Shown here one piece after another: positions 28,396-37,581 of a stretch of DNA of 64,000 nt. The DNA is from Croceicoccus sp. Ery15. GTDB lineage: Bacteria > Pseudomonadota > Alphaproteobacteria > Sphingomonadales > Sphingomonadaceae. Below the pieces are notes generated by a model. That model was given only the letters and a program-made list of their open reading frames with translations. It was not told the origin of the DNA and ran no database searches. Within the stretch, counting starts at the first letter, position 1, and each line of letters opens with the position of its first letter. The position numbers and the translations under genes were made by a program. The stretch is taken from positions 620,001-684,000 of the forward strand of contig NZ_CP087588.1 of NCBI RefSeq assembly GCF_020985305.1, in the 5' to 3' direction.

Positions 28396-29010
28396 ATGCA
28401 TCTCAGCGCCTCTGCCATCGTTTGCGCCGCGCGCCCGCATGGCGAGAATGCCGCCATCGCGCGGCTGCTGACAGAGGAATACGGGCTGGTCGCGGGCTAT
28501 GTCGCGGGCGGGCGGGGGCGGGTGATGCGCCCCGCGCTGATCCCCGGCAATGTCGTCGCGGCCGATATCGCCGCGCGTTCGGCCAGCCAGCTGCCGTTTC
28601 TGAAGGCCGAGCTGGTCACCAGCCGCGCGCCTTTCCTGACCGAGCCTCTGCCTGCCGCCGCCATCGGCTGGGTCACCGCGCTAACCGCCGCGATCCTGCC
28701 CGAACGCAGTCCGTTTCCCGCGCTGTATCAGGCGCTGGACGCGGTGCTCGATGCGATCTGCCATGCCCCGTCCGCGCGCGGCTGGGTGCCCGCGCTGTCG
28801 GCCTATGAAGCGCTGATGCTGCGCGAGCTGGGCTATGGCGGGGAAAGGCCCGCGCTCGATCCGGCAGGGTGGGACGAAACGCTGGCCATATTCGACGCAA
28901 CGGGCCGCCATGTGGAAAAGCGCCTGCTTGCAGACCGCGCCGGTCCTGTTATGGGCGACCTGCTGGCCGCCCGCGCAATCTTGCGCGCGCGGCTTTCGCG
29001 CATGGCATAG
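28396..29010 (+). CDS. recO: DNA repair protein RecO
   Basis: 204-residue RecO, the mediator that with RecR loads RecA on SSB-coated gaps. N-terminal OB fold: [20 protein letters not shown] (the hallmark R.hGE.saiv.llT pattern), [21 protein letters not shown], then a helical C-terminal domain with [13 protein letters not shown]. It is shorter than the 240-residue E. coli protein and lacks a CxxC zinc site, as usual in alphaproteobacteria. 26 bp upstream of leuB. Confidence 0.88.
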   Translation: MHLSASAIVCAARPHGENAAIARLLTEEYGLVAGYVAGGRGRVMRPALIPGNVVAADIAARSASQLPFLKAELVTSRAPFLTEPLPAAAIGWVTALTAAILPERSPFPALYQALDAVLDAICHAPSARGWVPALSAYEALMLRELGYGGERPALDPAGWDETLAIFDATGRHVEKRLLADRAGPVMGDLLAARAILRARLSRMA

Positions 29011-29036
29011 GTTTCACGAAAGTCAGGGATTACGAC

Positions 29037-30092
29037 ATGAAAATCGCGGTATTTGCAGGCGACGGCATCGGTCAGGAAGTCACCGCACAGGCCCTGCGCG
29101 TGCTCGAGGCGCTGCCGCTGCCGCTGTCGTTCCTGACCGGGGATGTCGGGGGCATGGCGTATAAAAAGCACGGCCACCCGCTGCCGCCCGAAACGCTGAC
29201 CGTCGCGCGCGAATGCGATGCGATCCTGTTCGGCGCGGTGGGCGATCCCGATTGCGACAATCTGGAGCGCGACCTGCGCCCCGAACAGGCGATTCTGGGC
29301 CTGCGCAGCGCGATGGGCCTGTTCGCCAATCTGCGCCCCGCCAAGGTTTTTGCCGGTCTGGAGGGTGCGTCCGCCCTGCGGCCCGAAGTCGCCTCTGCCA
29401 TCGATCTTCTGATCGTGCGCGAGTTGAACGGCGACGTGTATTTCGGCGAAAAGGGCATGCGCACGACCGATGCGGGCCTGCGTGAAGGCTATGACATCAT
29501 GAGCTATGACGAGAGCGAGGTCCGCCGCATCGCCATCGCCGGTTTCGAAGCAGCGCAAAAGCGCCGCGGTATGCTGTGTTCGGTCGACAAGGCCAATGTC
29601 CTCGAAACCTCGCAATTGTGGCGCGACGTGGTGATCGAAACCGCCGCCGGTTTCCCCGATGTCACGCTTTCGCACATGTATGTCGACAATGCCGCGATGC
29701 AGCTGGTGCGCAATCCGGGGCAGTTCGATGTGGTCGTAACCGGCAATCTGTTCGGCGATATCCTGTCCGATCAGGCATCGATGTGCGTCGGCTCGATCGG
29801 CCTGCTCGCCAGCGCCTCTCTGGGAGAGCGTAAGACGGCGCATGGCACGTTCGGACTTTATGAACCGATCCATGGTAGTGCTCCCGATATAGCGGGCAAA
29901 GGCATCGCCAATCCGCTGGCGACGATCCTGTCGGCCGCCGAACTGCTGCGCCACTCGCTGGGGCAGGAGGAACAGGCTGCGCGGGTCGAACAGGCGGTGG
30001 CGAAGGTTCTGGCCGACGGCATTTTCGGGGCGGACCTTGGCGGCGATGCCGACACGGCCACCATCGGCGATGCGGTGCTGGCGCGTCTGTAA
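29037..30092 (+). CDS. leuB: 3-isopropylmalate dehydrogenase
   Basis: 351-residue NAD-dependent beta-decarboxylating dehydrogenase, third step of leucine synthesis after LeuCD. Visible: [41 protein letters not shown] (the REL.GG-type substrate arginine and loop), [15 protein letters not shown] (catalytic lysine), [29 protein letters not shown] (metal aspartates) and [18 protein letters not shown] (NAD-binding). The ATG at 29037 is the only family-like start; earlier in-frame codons lie inside recO. It lies 23 kb from leuCD. Confidence 0.96.
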   Translation: MKIAVFAGDGIGQEVTAQALRVLEALPLPLSFLTGDVGGMAYKKHGHPLPPETLTVARECDAILFGAVGDPDCDNLERDLRPEQAILGLRSAMGLFANLRPAKVFAGLEGASALRPEVASAIDLLIVRELNGDVYFGEKGMRTTDAGLREGYDIMSYDESEVRRIAIAGFEAAQKRRGMLCSVDKANVLETSQLWRDVVIETAAGFPDVTLSHMYVDNAAMQLVRNPGQFDVVVTGNLFGDILSDQASMCVGSIGLLASASLGERKTAHGTFGLYEPIHGSAPDIAGKGIANPLATILSAAELLRHSLGQEEQAARVEQAVAKVLADGIFGADLGGDADTATIGDAVLARL

Positions 30093-30153
30093 CGCGGCGG
30101 GCCGCGAAAGGGCGAAAGGCAGGGCAGGACAGTTGCAACGCGTGCTCGACAGG

Positions 30154-30546
30154 ATGGGTTGCGGCGCATGGCCGTGGACCCTGCGCGCATATGTGGCGTT
30201 TGCTTTTGTCGCGCCGCTATTGGCACTGGCGATTACACAGCCCCGCTTTTACCCGCAAACCTCGCTGGCGGGGGTGGCCTATGTGGCGGCGGCCCTGCTG
30301 TTCGTCGCCACACAGAACGATTGGGTGCGCTTTACGATCAGCGGGGTGCATTTCATTTTCTCTGGCTTGGTTTTGTACGGAATTGTCTTCATTCTGCCTG
30401 ACCGCACGCCCGACGCGCTGTTTCCGCTGCGCGCAATCCTGATTTTTGGCGCGACATTGGTGACTACGGCGCTGCTGTGGCATGCCGATACGGGCCGCTG
30501 GGTGCATGGCGGGCGATTGCAGGGCAAACATCGGGAGTTGCGATGA
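30154..30546 (+). CDS. Four-helix membrane protein, first of a tandem pair
   Basis: About 130 residues with four predicted membrane helices (around LRAYVAFAFVAPLLALAIT, SLAGVAYVAAALLFVA, FTISGVHFIFSGLVLYGIVF and PLRAILIFGATLVTTALL). It shares a pattern with the next gene: GxxPWT at the start and a (D/N)W...F...G.H segment before helix 3, so the two look like diverged copies. The start is uncertain; a TTG at 30133 would add seven residues. The stop overlaps the next ATG. Function not recognised. Confidence 0.65.
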   Translation: MGCGAWPWTLRAYVAFAFVAPLLALAITQPRFYPQTSLAGVAYVAAALLFVATQNDWVRFTISGVHFIFSGLVLYGIVFILPDRTPDALFPLRAILIFGATLVTTALLWHADTGRWVHGGRLQGKHRELR

Positions 30547-30926
30547 GTCTGATGCCGGAACGGACGATTGCGGGCGACATGCCATGGACAGTGCAAGCCC
30601 ATGTCGCGCTGGCGCTTGCGGCCGTTGTGACGGGTGTGTGGCTCGACCATGACGGGCTCGACCTGCACGAAGCCGCATTCGCTCTGTTCTATATTTCCGT
30701 GACCGCTGGTTATGTCCGTTTGCGCGCGAACTGGGCCGGTTTTGCGATGGCGGGCTTTCATCTGGTCACGCTGGGGCTGGGGATTATGGCGTTCTGGCTT
30801 GTCCCGCCGGAACTGGCTGCCGACCAGTGGGTCATCGCGCGGGGTGCTCTTGTCATTTTCGTCAGCCTTGCAATTCTGCTGCTGCAATGCACTCCCCCAA
30901 CGCGATACTGGGTTGACCGCCGCTAA
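30543..30926 (+). CDS. Four-helix membrane protein, second of a tandem pair
   Basis: 127 residues starting MSLMPERTIAGDMPWTVQAH, with four membrane helices similar in position to those of the upstream gene. The NWAGFAMAGFHLVTLGLGI segment matches the DWVRFTISGVHFIFSGL segment of its partner. The ATG overlaps the upstream stop (ATGA), so the two are coupled and could form a heteromeric complex (inference). No family named. Confidence 0.65.
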   Translation: MSLMPERTIAGDMPWTVQAHVALALAAVVTGVWLDHDGLDLHEAAFALFYISVTAGYVRLRANWAGFAMAGFHLVTLGLGIMAFWLVPPELAADQWVIARGALVIFVSLAILLLQCTPPTRYWVDRR

Positions 30927-31019
30927 GGGCAGGATCGCGACTTATCGTCCAACTTGGTCCCGATCGCGCATAAACTGCGATTGTCATGCGTGCAGTGCGC
31001 GTCTAACCGCTTGGCCATT

Positions 31020-32228
31020 ATGAAACGCACCACCGGAACCGACCGCTCGATCACCCGCAACTGGCGTCCCGCCACCAAGGCCGTGCGCGCCGGCACATGG
31101 CGCAGCGAAATGGGCGAGACGAGCGAGGCGATGTTCCTCACCTCGGGCTATAGCTATGACGATGCGGCGACCCCTGCCGCGCGCTTTGCGGGCGAGGAGG
31201 CGGGGATGACCTATTCGCGCCTGCAGAACCCCACGGTCGCCATGCTGGAAGAACGCATTGCGATTATGGAGGGGGCAGAGGCATGCCGCACGCAGGCATC
31301 GGGCATGGCCGCGATGACCGCCGCGCTGCTGTGCCAGCTGTCGGCAGGCGATCACGTCGTCGCCGCGCGCGCCGCATTCGGTTCGTGCCGCTGGCTGGTC
31401 GACGATCTGCTGCCGCGCTTTGGCATTACCGGCACGACCATCGATGCGACCGACAATGAAGCGTGGGAGGCTGCGATTCGGCCCAACACCAGGGTGTTCT
31501 TCTTCGAAACCCCGGCCAATCCCACGCTCGACATCGTCGACCTCGAATATGTCTGCGGCCTTGCCAGGGCGCATGGCATCACCACCGTGGTCGACAATGC
31601 GTTTTGCACGCCGGTCATGCAGCGGCCGATGGAATTCGGCGCCGACGTGATCGCCTATTCCGCGACGAAGCTGATGGACGGGCAGGGCCGCGTGCTGGCG
31701 GGGGCCGTTTGCGGTTCGGAAGAATTCATCAATGAAAAGCTGTTGCCGTTCCAGCGCAATACCGGCCCCAACCTGTCGCCCTTCAACGCATGGGTGGTGC
31801 TGAAGGGGCTGGAAACGCTGGAGCTTCGCGCGCGCCGCCAGTGCGATAATGCGCTGAAGATCGGGCAGTTCATGGAAAGCCGCGTGCCGCAGATCAAGCA
31901 CCCCGGCCTTGCCAGCCATCCGCGCCACGAAATGGCGATGAAACAGATGGATATGCCCGGCTGCATCTTCTCCTTCGTGCTCGACGGCGGGCGCGAGGCT
32001 GCGCATGCGCTGCTGGACAATCTGCAATTGATCGATATCTCCAACAATATCGGCGATGCACGGTCGCTGATGTGCCATCCGGCATCGACCACCCATCATT
32101 CGGTCGGACCGGAAAAGCGCGCCGAAATGGGTGTGGACGAGGGGATGTTGCGGTTCAATGTGGGCCTTGAAGACGCCGACGATCTTATCGAGGATATCGA
32201 CCGGGCACTCTCGGCCATCGGCCTGTAA
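31020..32228 (+). CDS. metZ: O-succinylhomoserine sulfhydrylase
   Basis: 402-residue PLP enzyme of the Cys/Met metabolism family, expected to make homocysteine directly from O-succinylhomoserine and sulfide. Family features: TSGYSYDDAATPAARFAGEE (the SxGY.Y start of MetZ), YSRLQNPTVAMLEERIA, QASGMAAMTAAL, FFFETPANPTLDIVDL, VDNAFCTPVMQRP and the Schiff-base lysine in YSATKLMDGQGRVLAG. The ATG at 31020 gives the usual N-terminus; an in-frame ATG 66 bp upstream does not. The leader was inspected for a SAM riboswitch without success. Confidence 0.9.
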   Translation: MKRTTGTDRSITRNWRPATKAVRAGTWRSEMGETSEAMFLTSGYSYDDAATPAARFAGEEAGMTYSRLQNPTVAMLEERIAIMEGAEACRTQASGMAAMTAALLCQLSAGDHVVAARAAFGSCRWLVDDLLPRFGITGTTIDATDNEAWEAAIRPNTRVFFFETPANPTLDIVDLEYVCGLARAHGITTVVDNAFCTPVMQRPMEFGADVIAYSATKLMDGQGRVLAGAVCGSEEFINEKLLPFQRNTGPNLSPFNAWVVLKGLETLELRARRQCDNALKIGQFMESRVPQIKHPGLASHPRHEMAMKQMDMPGCIFSFVLDGGREAAHALLDNLQLIDISNNIGDARSLMCHPASTTHHSVGPEKRAEMGVDEGMLRFNVGLEDADDLIEDIDRALSAIGL

Positions 32229-32297
32229 GGGCGTGTTTTCAGCCAAGGACGGGGCCGTCGGCGCAAGTCCGGCACCCCGCCGCACGGGATCGCGATA

Positions 32298-33665
32298 ATG
32301 CCGATATTGGGAAGCGGCGCGGTCGGCACCCCTGCCGAGGGGCTTCTGGCCGCGATCTTCAACAGCTGCGAGGATGCGATCGTGTCCAAGCGTCTGGACG
32401 GCACGATCACCAGCTGGAATCCCGCGGCGGAACGACTGTTCGGCTATAGCGCCGAGGATATCGTCGGCCGTTCGATCCGCATGCTGATCCCCGACGACCG
32501 CCAGCATGAAGAAGATCTGATCATCGAACGGATCATGGCGGGGGAGCGGGTGATGCCGTTCCACACGATCCGCCTGCGCAAGGATGGCAGCGAGGTCGAG
32601 GTGACCGTCACCGTCTCGCCCGTGCGCGATAGCGATGGCCGCATCGTCGGCGCCAGCAAGTTCGCGCGCGAGCTGGGCGAGCTGGACCTTGCCCGCAAGG
32701 CGCTGGCCGAAAGCGAAAACCGCTTTGCCATGCTGGCCGACAATATCTCCCAGCTGGCATGGATCGCCGACGCCGACGGGTCGATTTTCTGGTATAACCG
32801 GCGCTGGTTCTATTTTACCGGCACCACGCTAGACGAAATGAAGGGCTGGGGCTGGAAATCGGTTCACCACCCAGATCATCTTGGCCGCGTGGTCGATAAA
32901 TACAGCCGCGCCATCGTCAGCGGAGAGCCATGGGAAGATACTTTCCCGCTGCGCCGCCACGACGGCGTTTACCGCTGGTTCCTGTCGCGCGCGCGCCCCA
33001 TCACGGGCGCTGACGGCAAGATCGAATATTGGTTCGGCACCAATACCGACATCACCGAACAGCGCGAACAAAGCGACGCGATCGAGGTTTTGCTGCGCGA
33101 GGTGAACCACCGGTCCAAGAATATGCTGACGCTGATCATGGCGCTGGCGCGGCGGTCGGCACCGGGGAACGAGGAATTCCTGAAACGCTTTACCCGCCGG
33201 ATACAGGCGCTGGCCGCCAATCAGGACCTGCTGGTCAAGCGCGCATGGGGCAGCGTGTCGGTGGCCGATCTGGTCGAGGCGCAGCTGGCCTTTGCCATCG
33301 ATCTGGCCGGAACCGCCCTGTCGCACGAGGGGCCCAAGGTGAATATCGGCGCGCGCGCGGCGGAAACGCTTGGCCTTGCCTTGCACGAACTGGCGACCAA
33401 TGCGCTGAAATATGGCGCGCTGTCGCAGGATAGGGGCGTGGGCAGGGTTACGGTGCGATGGGACACGGCGGACGGACGGTTCCGTTTCAGCTGGAGCGAA
33501 AGCGGCGGGCCGCCCGTGACCCCGCCCGAACGCGAAGGATTCGGCAGCGCGGTGATCCGCGACATTCCGGCGGCTTCGCTGGGCGCGGATGTGACGCTGG
33601 ACTATCCGCCAGAAGGGCTTCGCTGGACACTGGACGCACCGCTGGAGGCGGTTCGGGCGGGGTAG
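32298..33665 (+). CDS. PAS-domain sensor histidine kinase, HWE family
   Basis: 455-residue soluble kinase, second HWE protein in the window. PAS 1 (about 15-130) begins AAIFNSCEDAIVSKRLDG and has WNPAAERLFGYSAEDIVG. PAS 2 (about 140-260) has FAMLADNISQLAWIADADG with the RRHDGVYRWF PAC segment. The kinase core has LLREVNHRSKNMLTLIMALA (phospho-acceptor), LALHELATNALKYGAL (N-box), FSWSESGGPPV (the diagnostic W-x-E) and GFGSAVI. No membrane helices. No response regulator adjacent, so its partner is elsewhere. The signal is unknown. Confidence 0.9.
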   Translation: MPILGSGAVGTPAEGLLAAIFNSCEDAIVSKRLDGTITSWNPAAERLFGYSAEDIVGRSIRMLIPDDRQHEEDLIIERIMAGERVMPFHTIRLRKDGSEVEVTVTVSPVRDSDGRIVGASKFARELGELDLARKALAESENRFAMLADNISQLAWIADADGSIFWYNRRWFYFTGTTLDEMKGWGWKSVHHPDHLGRVVDKYSRAIVSGEPWEDTFPLRRHDGVYRWFLSRARPITGADGKIEYWFGTNTDITEQREQSDAIEVLLREVNHRSKNMLTLIMALARRSAPGNEEFLKRFTRRIQALAANQDLLVKRAWGSVSVADLVEAQLAFAIDLAGTALSHEGPKVNIGARAAETLGLALHELATNALKYGALSQDRGVGRVTVRWDTADGRFRFSWSESGGPPVTPPEREGFGSAVIRDIPAASLGADVTLDYPPEGLRWTLDAPLEAVRAG

Positions 33666-33750
33666 GGCGACTGCCCGCGATCGACGTATCTGTTCACAAT
33701 TCCCGCCCGCCAATTGCACGAACAGGCGAAACGGGCCTAGCCTGCCCTTC

Positions 33751-34155
33751 ATGATAGAGCAGCTTTTCGAACATGCCGCGATATCGAACGGCATCACGGT
33801 GCGGGTCAGCGCCAGCTTCCTGCCGGAACAATCCGAAGTGTCCGAAGGGCACTGGTTCTGGGCCTATCACATCCGCATCGAAAACCACGGCGACGAACCG
33901 GCGCAGCTGGTCACCCGCCACTGGCGCATCACCGATGCGGCGGGCCGCGTCAGCATCGTGACGGGCGATGGCGTGGTCGGCGAACAGCCGCGCCTGTTGC
34001 CGGGCCGAAGCCATGATTACGTATCGGGCTGCCCGCTGGAAACGCCGCACGGCACGATGGAAGGCAGCTACAGCTTCCGCCGCGACGACGGCACCATCTT
34101 TGACGCCGCGATCCCGTTCTTTCCGCTTGCGGCGCCTGCCACCGCGCAGCGGTAA
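33751..34155 (+). CDS. apaG: ApaG family protein
   Basis: 134-residue FN3-like protein of the ApaG (DUF525) family, historically linked to Co2+ resistance and Ap4A levels, with no firm molecular role. Family signature: FWAYHIRIENHGDEPAQLVTRHWRITDAAGR, then GEQPRLLPGRSHDYVSGCPLETPHGTMEGSY, where the last segment is strongly conserved. Starts at the ATG at 33751. Not near ksgA or apaH here. Confidence 0.93.
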   Translation: MIEQLFEHAAISNGITVRVSASFLPEQSEVSEGHWFWAYHIRIENHGDEPAQLVTRHWRITDAAGRVSIVTGDGVVGEQPRLLPGRSHDYVSGCPLETPHGTMEGSYSFRRDDGTIFDAAIPFFPLAAPATAQR

Positions 34156-34229
34156 TTGGGGCCACCGCCCAGCGATAGGGCGCTAACCCTTCCAATACAT
34201 TGCCCAATCGGGCGCGGCGCATTATCAGC

Positions 34230-35048
34230 ATGGGCACGATGAAGCGCACCCATCTCCCCCTTAACGGCCTGCGCGTGCTCGATGCCGCGGCCCGCCATCT
34301 GTCCTTTACCCGCGCGGCGGACGAACTGGCGGTGACCCCTGCCGCCGTCGGGCAACAGATCCGCGCGCTGGAGGATTTGCTGGGCGTCGTCCTGTTCCGC
34401 CGCACGCCCAAGGGGCTGGAACTGACGGACGAGGCGATCGCCGGCCTCGATTCGCTGCGCAGCGGTTTCCTGCGGTTCGAGGAAGCGGTCCACGCGATGC
34501 AGGCGGGCCAGTCGAGCCACAAGTTCACCTTTGCCGCCCCGCGCGACTTTTTCGGCGCATGGTTCGCCCGCCGCCTTGCCGCCTATCGCGCCGCCTTTCC
34601 CGACACGCGCTTCCACATGGCGGGCGGCCACGATACCGATTTCACCGAAGCCAATCTCGATTTCGCGGTTCGCCTGATCGACAGCCCGGGCGAGCTGGAG
34701 GGCGTGCCCCTGTCCCCCGGCAAAAGCATCGAGGTCGCCGCCCCCGGCGCGCCCGACAGCTGGATATCATGGCCCGGCAGTCCCGCTGGCAAGGACGGCG
34801 ACGATGCCGAAGCCGCACTGCGCGTGGGTGCGACCGGTCAGGCGTTGTCGGCGGTGCTGGGCGGCATGGGCCGCGCCGTGCTGCCGCTGCAACTGGTGGA
34901 GCACGAGATTGAGACGGGCCAGCTGATCGCCCTGTCGGATGTGGCGGACACGCGCGCCACATACTGGCTGGTCGCCCCGCGCCCGCAATGGCGGCAGAAA
35001 AAGGTGAAGGCGCTGGTCGATTTCCTGACCGCCCAGACTAAGCCCTAA
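34230..35048 (+). CDS. LysR-type transcriptional regulator, GcvA-like
   Basis: 272-residue LTTR with the GcvA subgroup N-terminus: LPLNGLRVLDAAARHLSFTRAADELAVTPAAVGQQIRALED (winged helix, about residues 8-60), then FRRTPKGLELTDEA. The effector domain is short and diverged, with LRVGATGQALSAVLGGMGRAVLP corresponding to the family's second lobe. A start at 34230 is used; a second ATG three codons later is equally good. Target genes unknown; no divergent partner, since apaG runs the same way. Its stop overlaps the stop of the convergent gene. Confidence 0.88.
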   Translation: MGTMKRTHLPLNGLRVLDAAARHLSFTRAADELAVTPAAVGQQIRALEDLLGVVLFRRTPKGLELTDEAIAGLDSLRSGFLRFEEAVHAMQAGQSSHKFTFAAPRDFFGAWFARRLAAYRAAFPDTRFHMAGGHDTDFTEANLDFAVRLIDSPGELEGVPLSPGKSIEVAAPGAPDSWISWPGSPAGKDGDDAEAALRVGATGQALSAVLGGMGRAVLPLQLVEHEIETGQLIALSDVADTRATYWLVAPRPQWRQKKVKALVDFLTAQTKP

Positions 35049-36172
35049 TCCGCGAAACCGTCCTCCGGCAATTCCCCTGCCTTGCGGGCCTCGGCGCGGC
35101 GCATCTGTTCGCGGGCGCGGTCCAGCTTTTCGTTGATGCTGTCGATCACGTCCTGCTCGCTCATTTCCTCTGGCGCAGGGCGCAGCGCGGGCGGGCCGTA
35201 CCGCGCGGCGCGGCGGTTGCGCAAAAGGAACATCACCAGCCCCTCGTTATGCACGCGATATTCGCCGATGATCTCGCCCCGCGCGACGATGGGGCGCAAC
35301 TCTCCCTCGATCGCGCGGGCAAGAGCGGTGTCCTCCAGCCTTGCGATGCCAAGGTCGATGGCCTTTTCCCACGCGGCGGCGAATTCCTCGGCCCCGCCGC
35401 GGGCGCGCAGATTGTATAAAGCCTCGACACTCGCGCCGATGGCCCGCGCGGCCTGCGTTACCGATCCGCTGGCGGCCAGCGCCGCGATAAAGGCGCGCTG
35501 CCGGTCCGGCGTGATCGAATTCCTGCGCGGGCAGCGATGAAGGAAGGGGCGAAAGCCCAGCAGCGGATCGTCGGGATGCGGCTCCGGCCCCGTAAAGGCG
35601 GCACGGCTGGTCCGCCGCGACGGACGCGCCGACCGGCTGGCAAGATGGCCCGAATGATCGGAATACGCGTCGGCGGAATGCGGAAGGGCGGAGTTCGGGG
35701 CGGCGGAATAGGCACCGGAAGACTGCACCGACGGATCGGGCGGCGACAGCCGGAACGCATGCGGCACATGGCCCGTATGTCCGTCCGCCCCATCCGGCCC
35801 GCGCGCGTCCCGATCCCGCGGGTCCTGTTCCAAGCGGGCCTGCTCCAGTCGGGCCTGCTCCAGCCGCTGGCGCTCCATCCGGTTCTTGTCCCTGCGGCGT
35901 GCCGAGCGGGCCTTGCGCGCCGCCTCGCACCCGCGCGCCGCATCCCATGCCGCGCGAAAGCTTTGGCCCCCCTTCGGGTTCTGGCCTTTCGGGGAATAGC
36001 GCAGTTTCTCCAGCGCCGCGACGCTGACCCCCACTTCCTCGGCCGCCTCTGCCACAAGCCCCGTCCGCGCCAGCGCCGCAATAAACTGCCGCTGGCGTGC
36101 GGGCGTTAGCTTCCTTCGCGCGCGAGGGACGGGGGTGAAGGGGAATTCGGGCGGCGGCGTTGTGTCGGACAT
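35045..36172 (-). CDS. Protein with two terminase-small-subunit-like helix-turn-helix units
   Basis: 375 residues with two copies of one DNA-binding-like unit joined by a long disordered linker. Unit 1 (about 22-80): LTPARQRQFIAALARTGLV followed by AAEEVGVSVAALEKLR. Unit 2 (about 220-275): ITPDRQRAFIAALAASGSV followed by AARAIGASVEALYNLR. After unit 2, ARLEDTALARAIEGELRPIV and the MFLLRNRRAARYG tail resemble phage terminase small subunits. The linker carries a repeated RLEQA element and is rich in Pro, Ser, Asp and Arg. No phage genes surround it. Possibly a domesticated phage gene; function unknown. Confidence 0.7.
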   Translation of the reverse strand: MSDTTPPPEFPFTPVPRARRKLTPARQRQFIAALARTGLVAEAAEEVGVSVAALEKLRYSPKGQNPKGGQSFRAAWDAARGCEAARKARSARRRDKNRMERQRLEQARLEQARLEQDPRDRDARGPDGADGHTGHVPHAFRLSPPDPSVQSSGAYSAAPNSALPHSADAYSDHSGHLASRSARPSRRTSRAAFTGPEPHPDDPLLGFRPFLHRCPRRNSITPDRQRAFIAALAASGSVTQAARAIGASVEALYNLRARGGAEEFAAAWEKAIDLGIARLEDTALARAIEGELRPIVARGEIIGEYRVHNEGLVMFLLRNRRAARYGPPALRPAPEEMSEQDVIDSINEKLDRAREQMRRAEARKAGELPEDGFAD

Positions 36173-37581
36173 GCGGGCGCTCCTGCTGGGTGAGGGGCGC
36201 TTGGGGATATTGGGGGGAGGGGGTGTAGGAAAATAAAAGTCCTTTGGGATAAGGCAGTAGCCAATCGCCCGAAGAGCAATCTGGAATTTGATCTAATGGA
36301 CATAATTACCTCACGCACCGGCAATACGCCCTTACGGTTTGAGCGGATTAATGTGCTTCTTGGATCAAATGGCACAGGAAAATCAAAGCTATTACAGGAA
36401 TTAAGGGGGCAAATACCTAACATACTACCTGATCACAAAATTATAAATATTGAGGGTGGTCGTGCACTTACGATGTACGATAGTCTTGAATTAAATGCGC
36501 AAAACTTCAATAAATACCGGTCATATGACACAACATTTAGTCAATACTCTAAAAAGAGAGCTGGAACATTGCAGAGCCGGCTTTTTGATGGACTCAAGAC
36601 ATTAGAATTGTTGGCTGAAAATTCGCGAATAGAGCATTCCGATCGTGTAATGGAATGGTTGAAGGTTAATCCGGGGCGATCTGCTGACGAGGTGCCTCGG
36701 CGGCCTCTTGACCCAATGAGTCGTGTATTTGAAGCGTTCAACGATATATTTCCCACTATAACATTGCAGTATTCAGCGAGTGACAAGAGACTTCGATGTA
36801 ATAAGGGTCAGCATAGATATGGACCAACTTCGCTCTCTGATGGAGAGAAGCAAGTTTTCTCAGTTCTTGTTGATGTTGTAGAGTTGGCTGAGGAGAAGTC
36901 GATATTATTCATAGACGAGCCAGAGTTAAATTTGCACCCTGGGCTAGCGAACAGATTGTGGTCGTCAATTGAAAGTATGTTGCCGCAATCGATGTTTGTA
37001 TACGCGACGCATAGCGTCAGTTTCGCTATGCGCGATTCAGTAGAATACCTCTATGTTCTCAGCAACAGCAATGAAAACATCCAACAGATTGATAATCTAG
37101 ATGAATTGTCAAAATCTGAGCAAGAGGAACTTTTAGGTAACATAACTTCCTTATTATCCAATAAGAAGTCACTAGTAGTTGAAGGTCAAGATGAATCCTT
37201 TGACTCAATATTCTACAATTTTATTTTGGGTGATAGCGAGATTGCGCCGTCCTCGGTAGGTGGGTGCGAAGATGTAATTGCAATCGTTTCGCGTTCTGGC
37301 AAATGGAATAGAATTTCACCGGATGTGCGGGTGGTCGGAGTTGTTGACCGGGATTACAAATCAGACGCTGAGATTGCTGAGATTGAAGGACCGACGCTCT
37401 TTGTGTTGGAATACCATGAAGCTGAAAGTTATTTGTGTGAGCCTGATTTAGTTCGGACGTTAGCTGAGCGGTTGGGGACTGTGGAAAGTATCCCAAGTTC
37501 AGACGAGATTTCATTTAAGATAATTTCTTTCGTTCGTCAAAATAAGCTGCAAATTGTCGCACGACGAATCTCAAGTAAGCT

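Noticed and set aside
30970..31012. tRNA-like fragment (GTCTAACCGC near the metZ start)
   Set aside because: No acceptor stem, T-loop or anticodon arm can be formed around it; a chance match.
30927..31019. Possible SAM-type riboswitch in front of metZ
   Set aside because: metZ leaders in alphaproteobacteria often carry SAM-II elements, and two TAAAC/TAACC-like patches are present, but the conserved SAM-II core and pseudoknot pairing could not be drawn.
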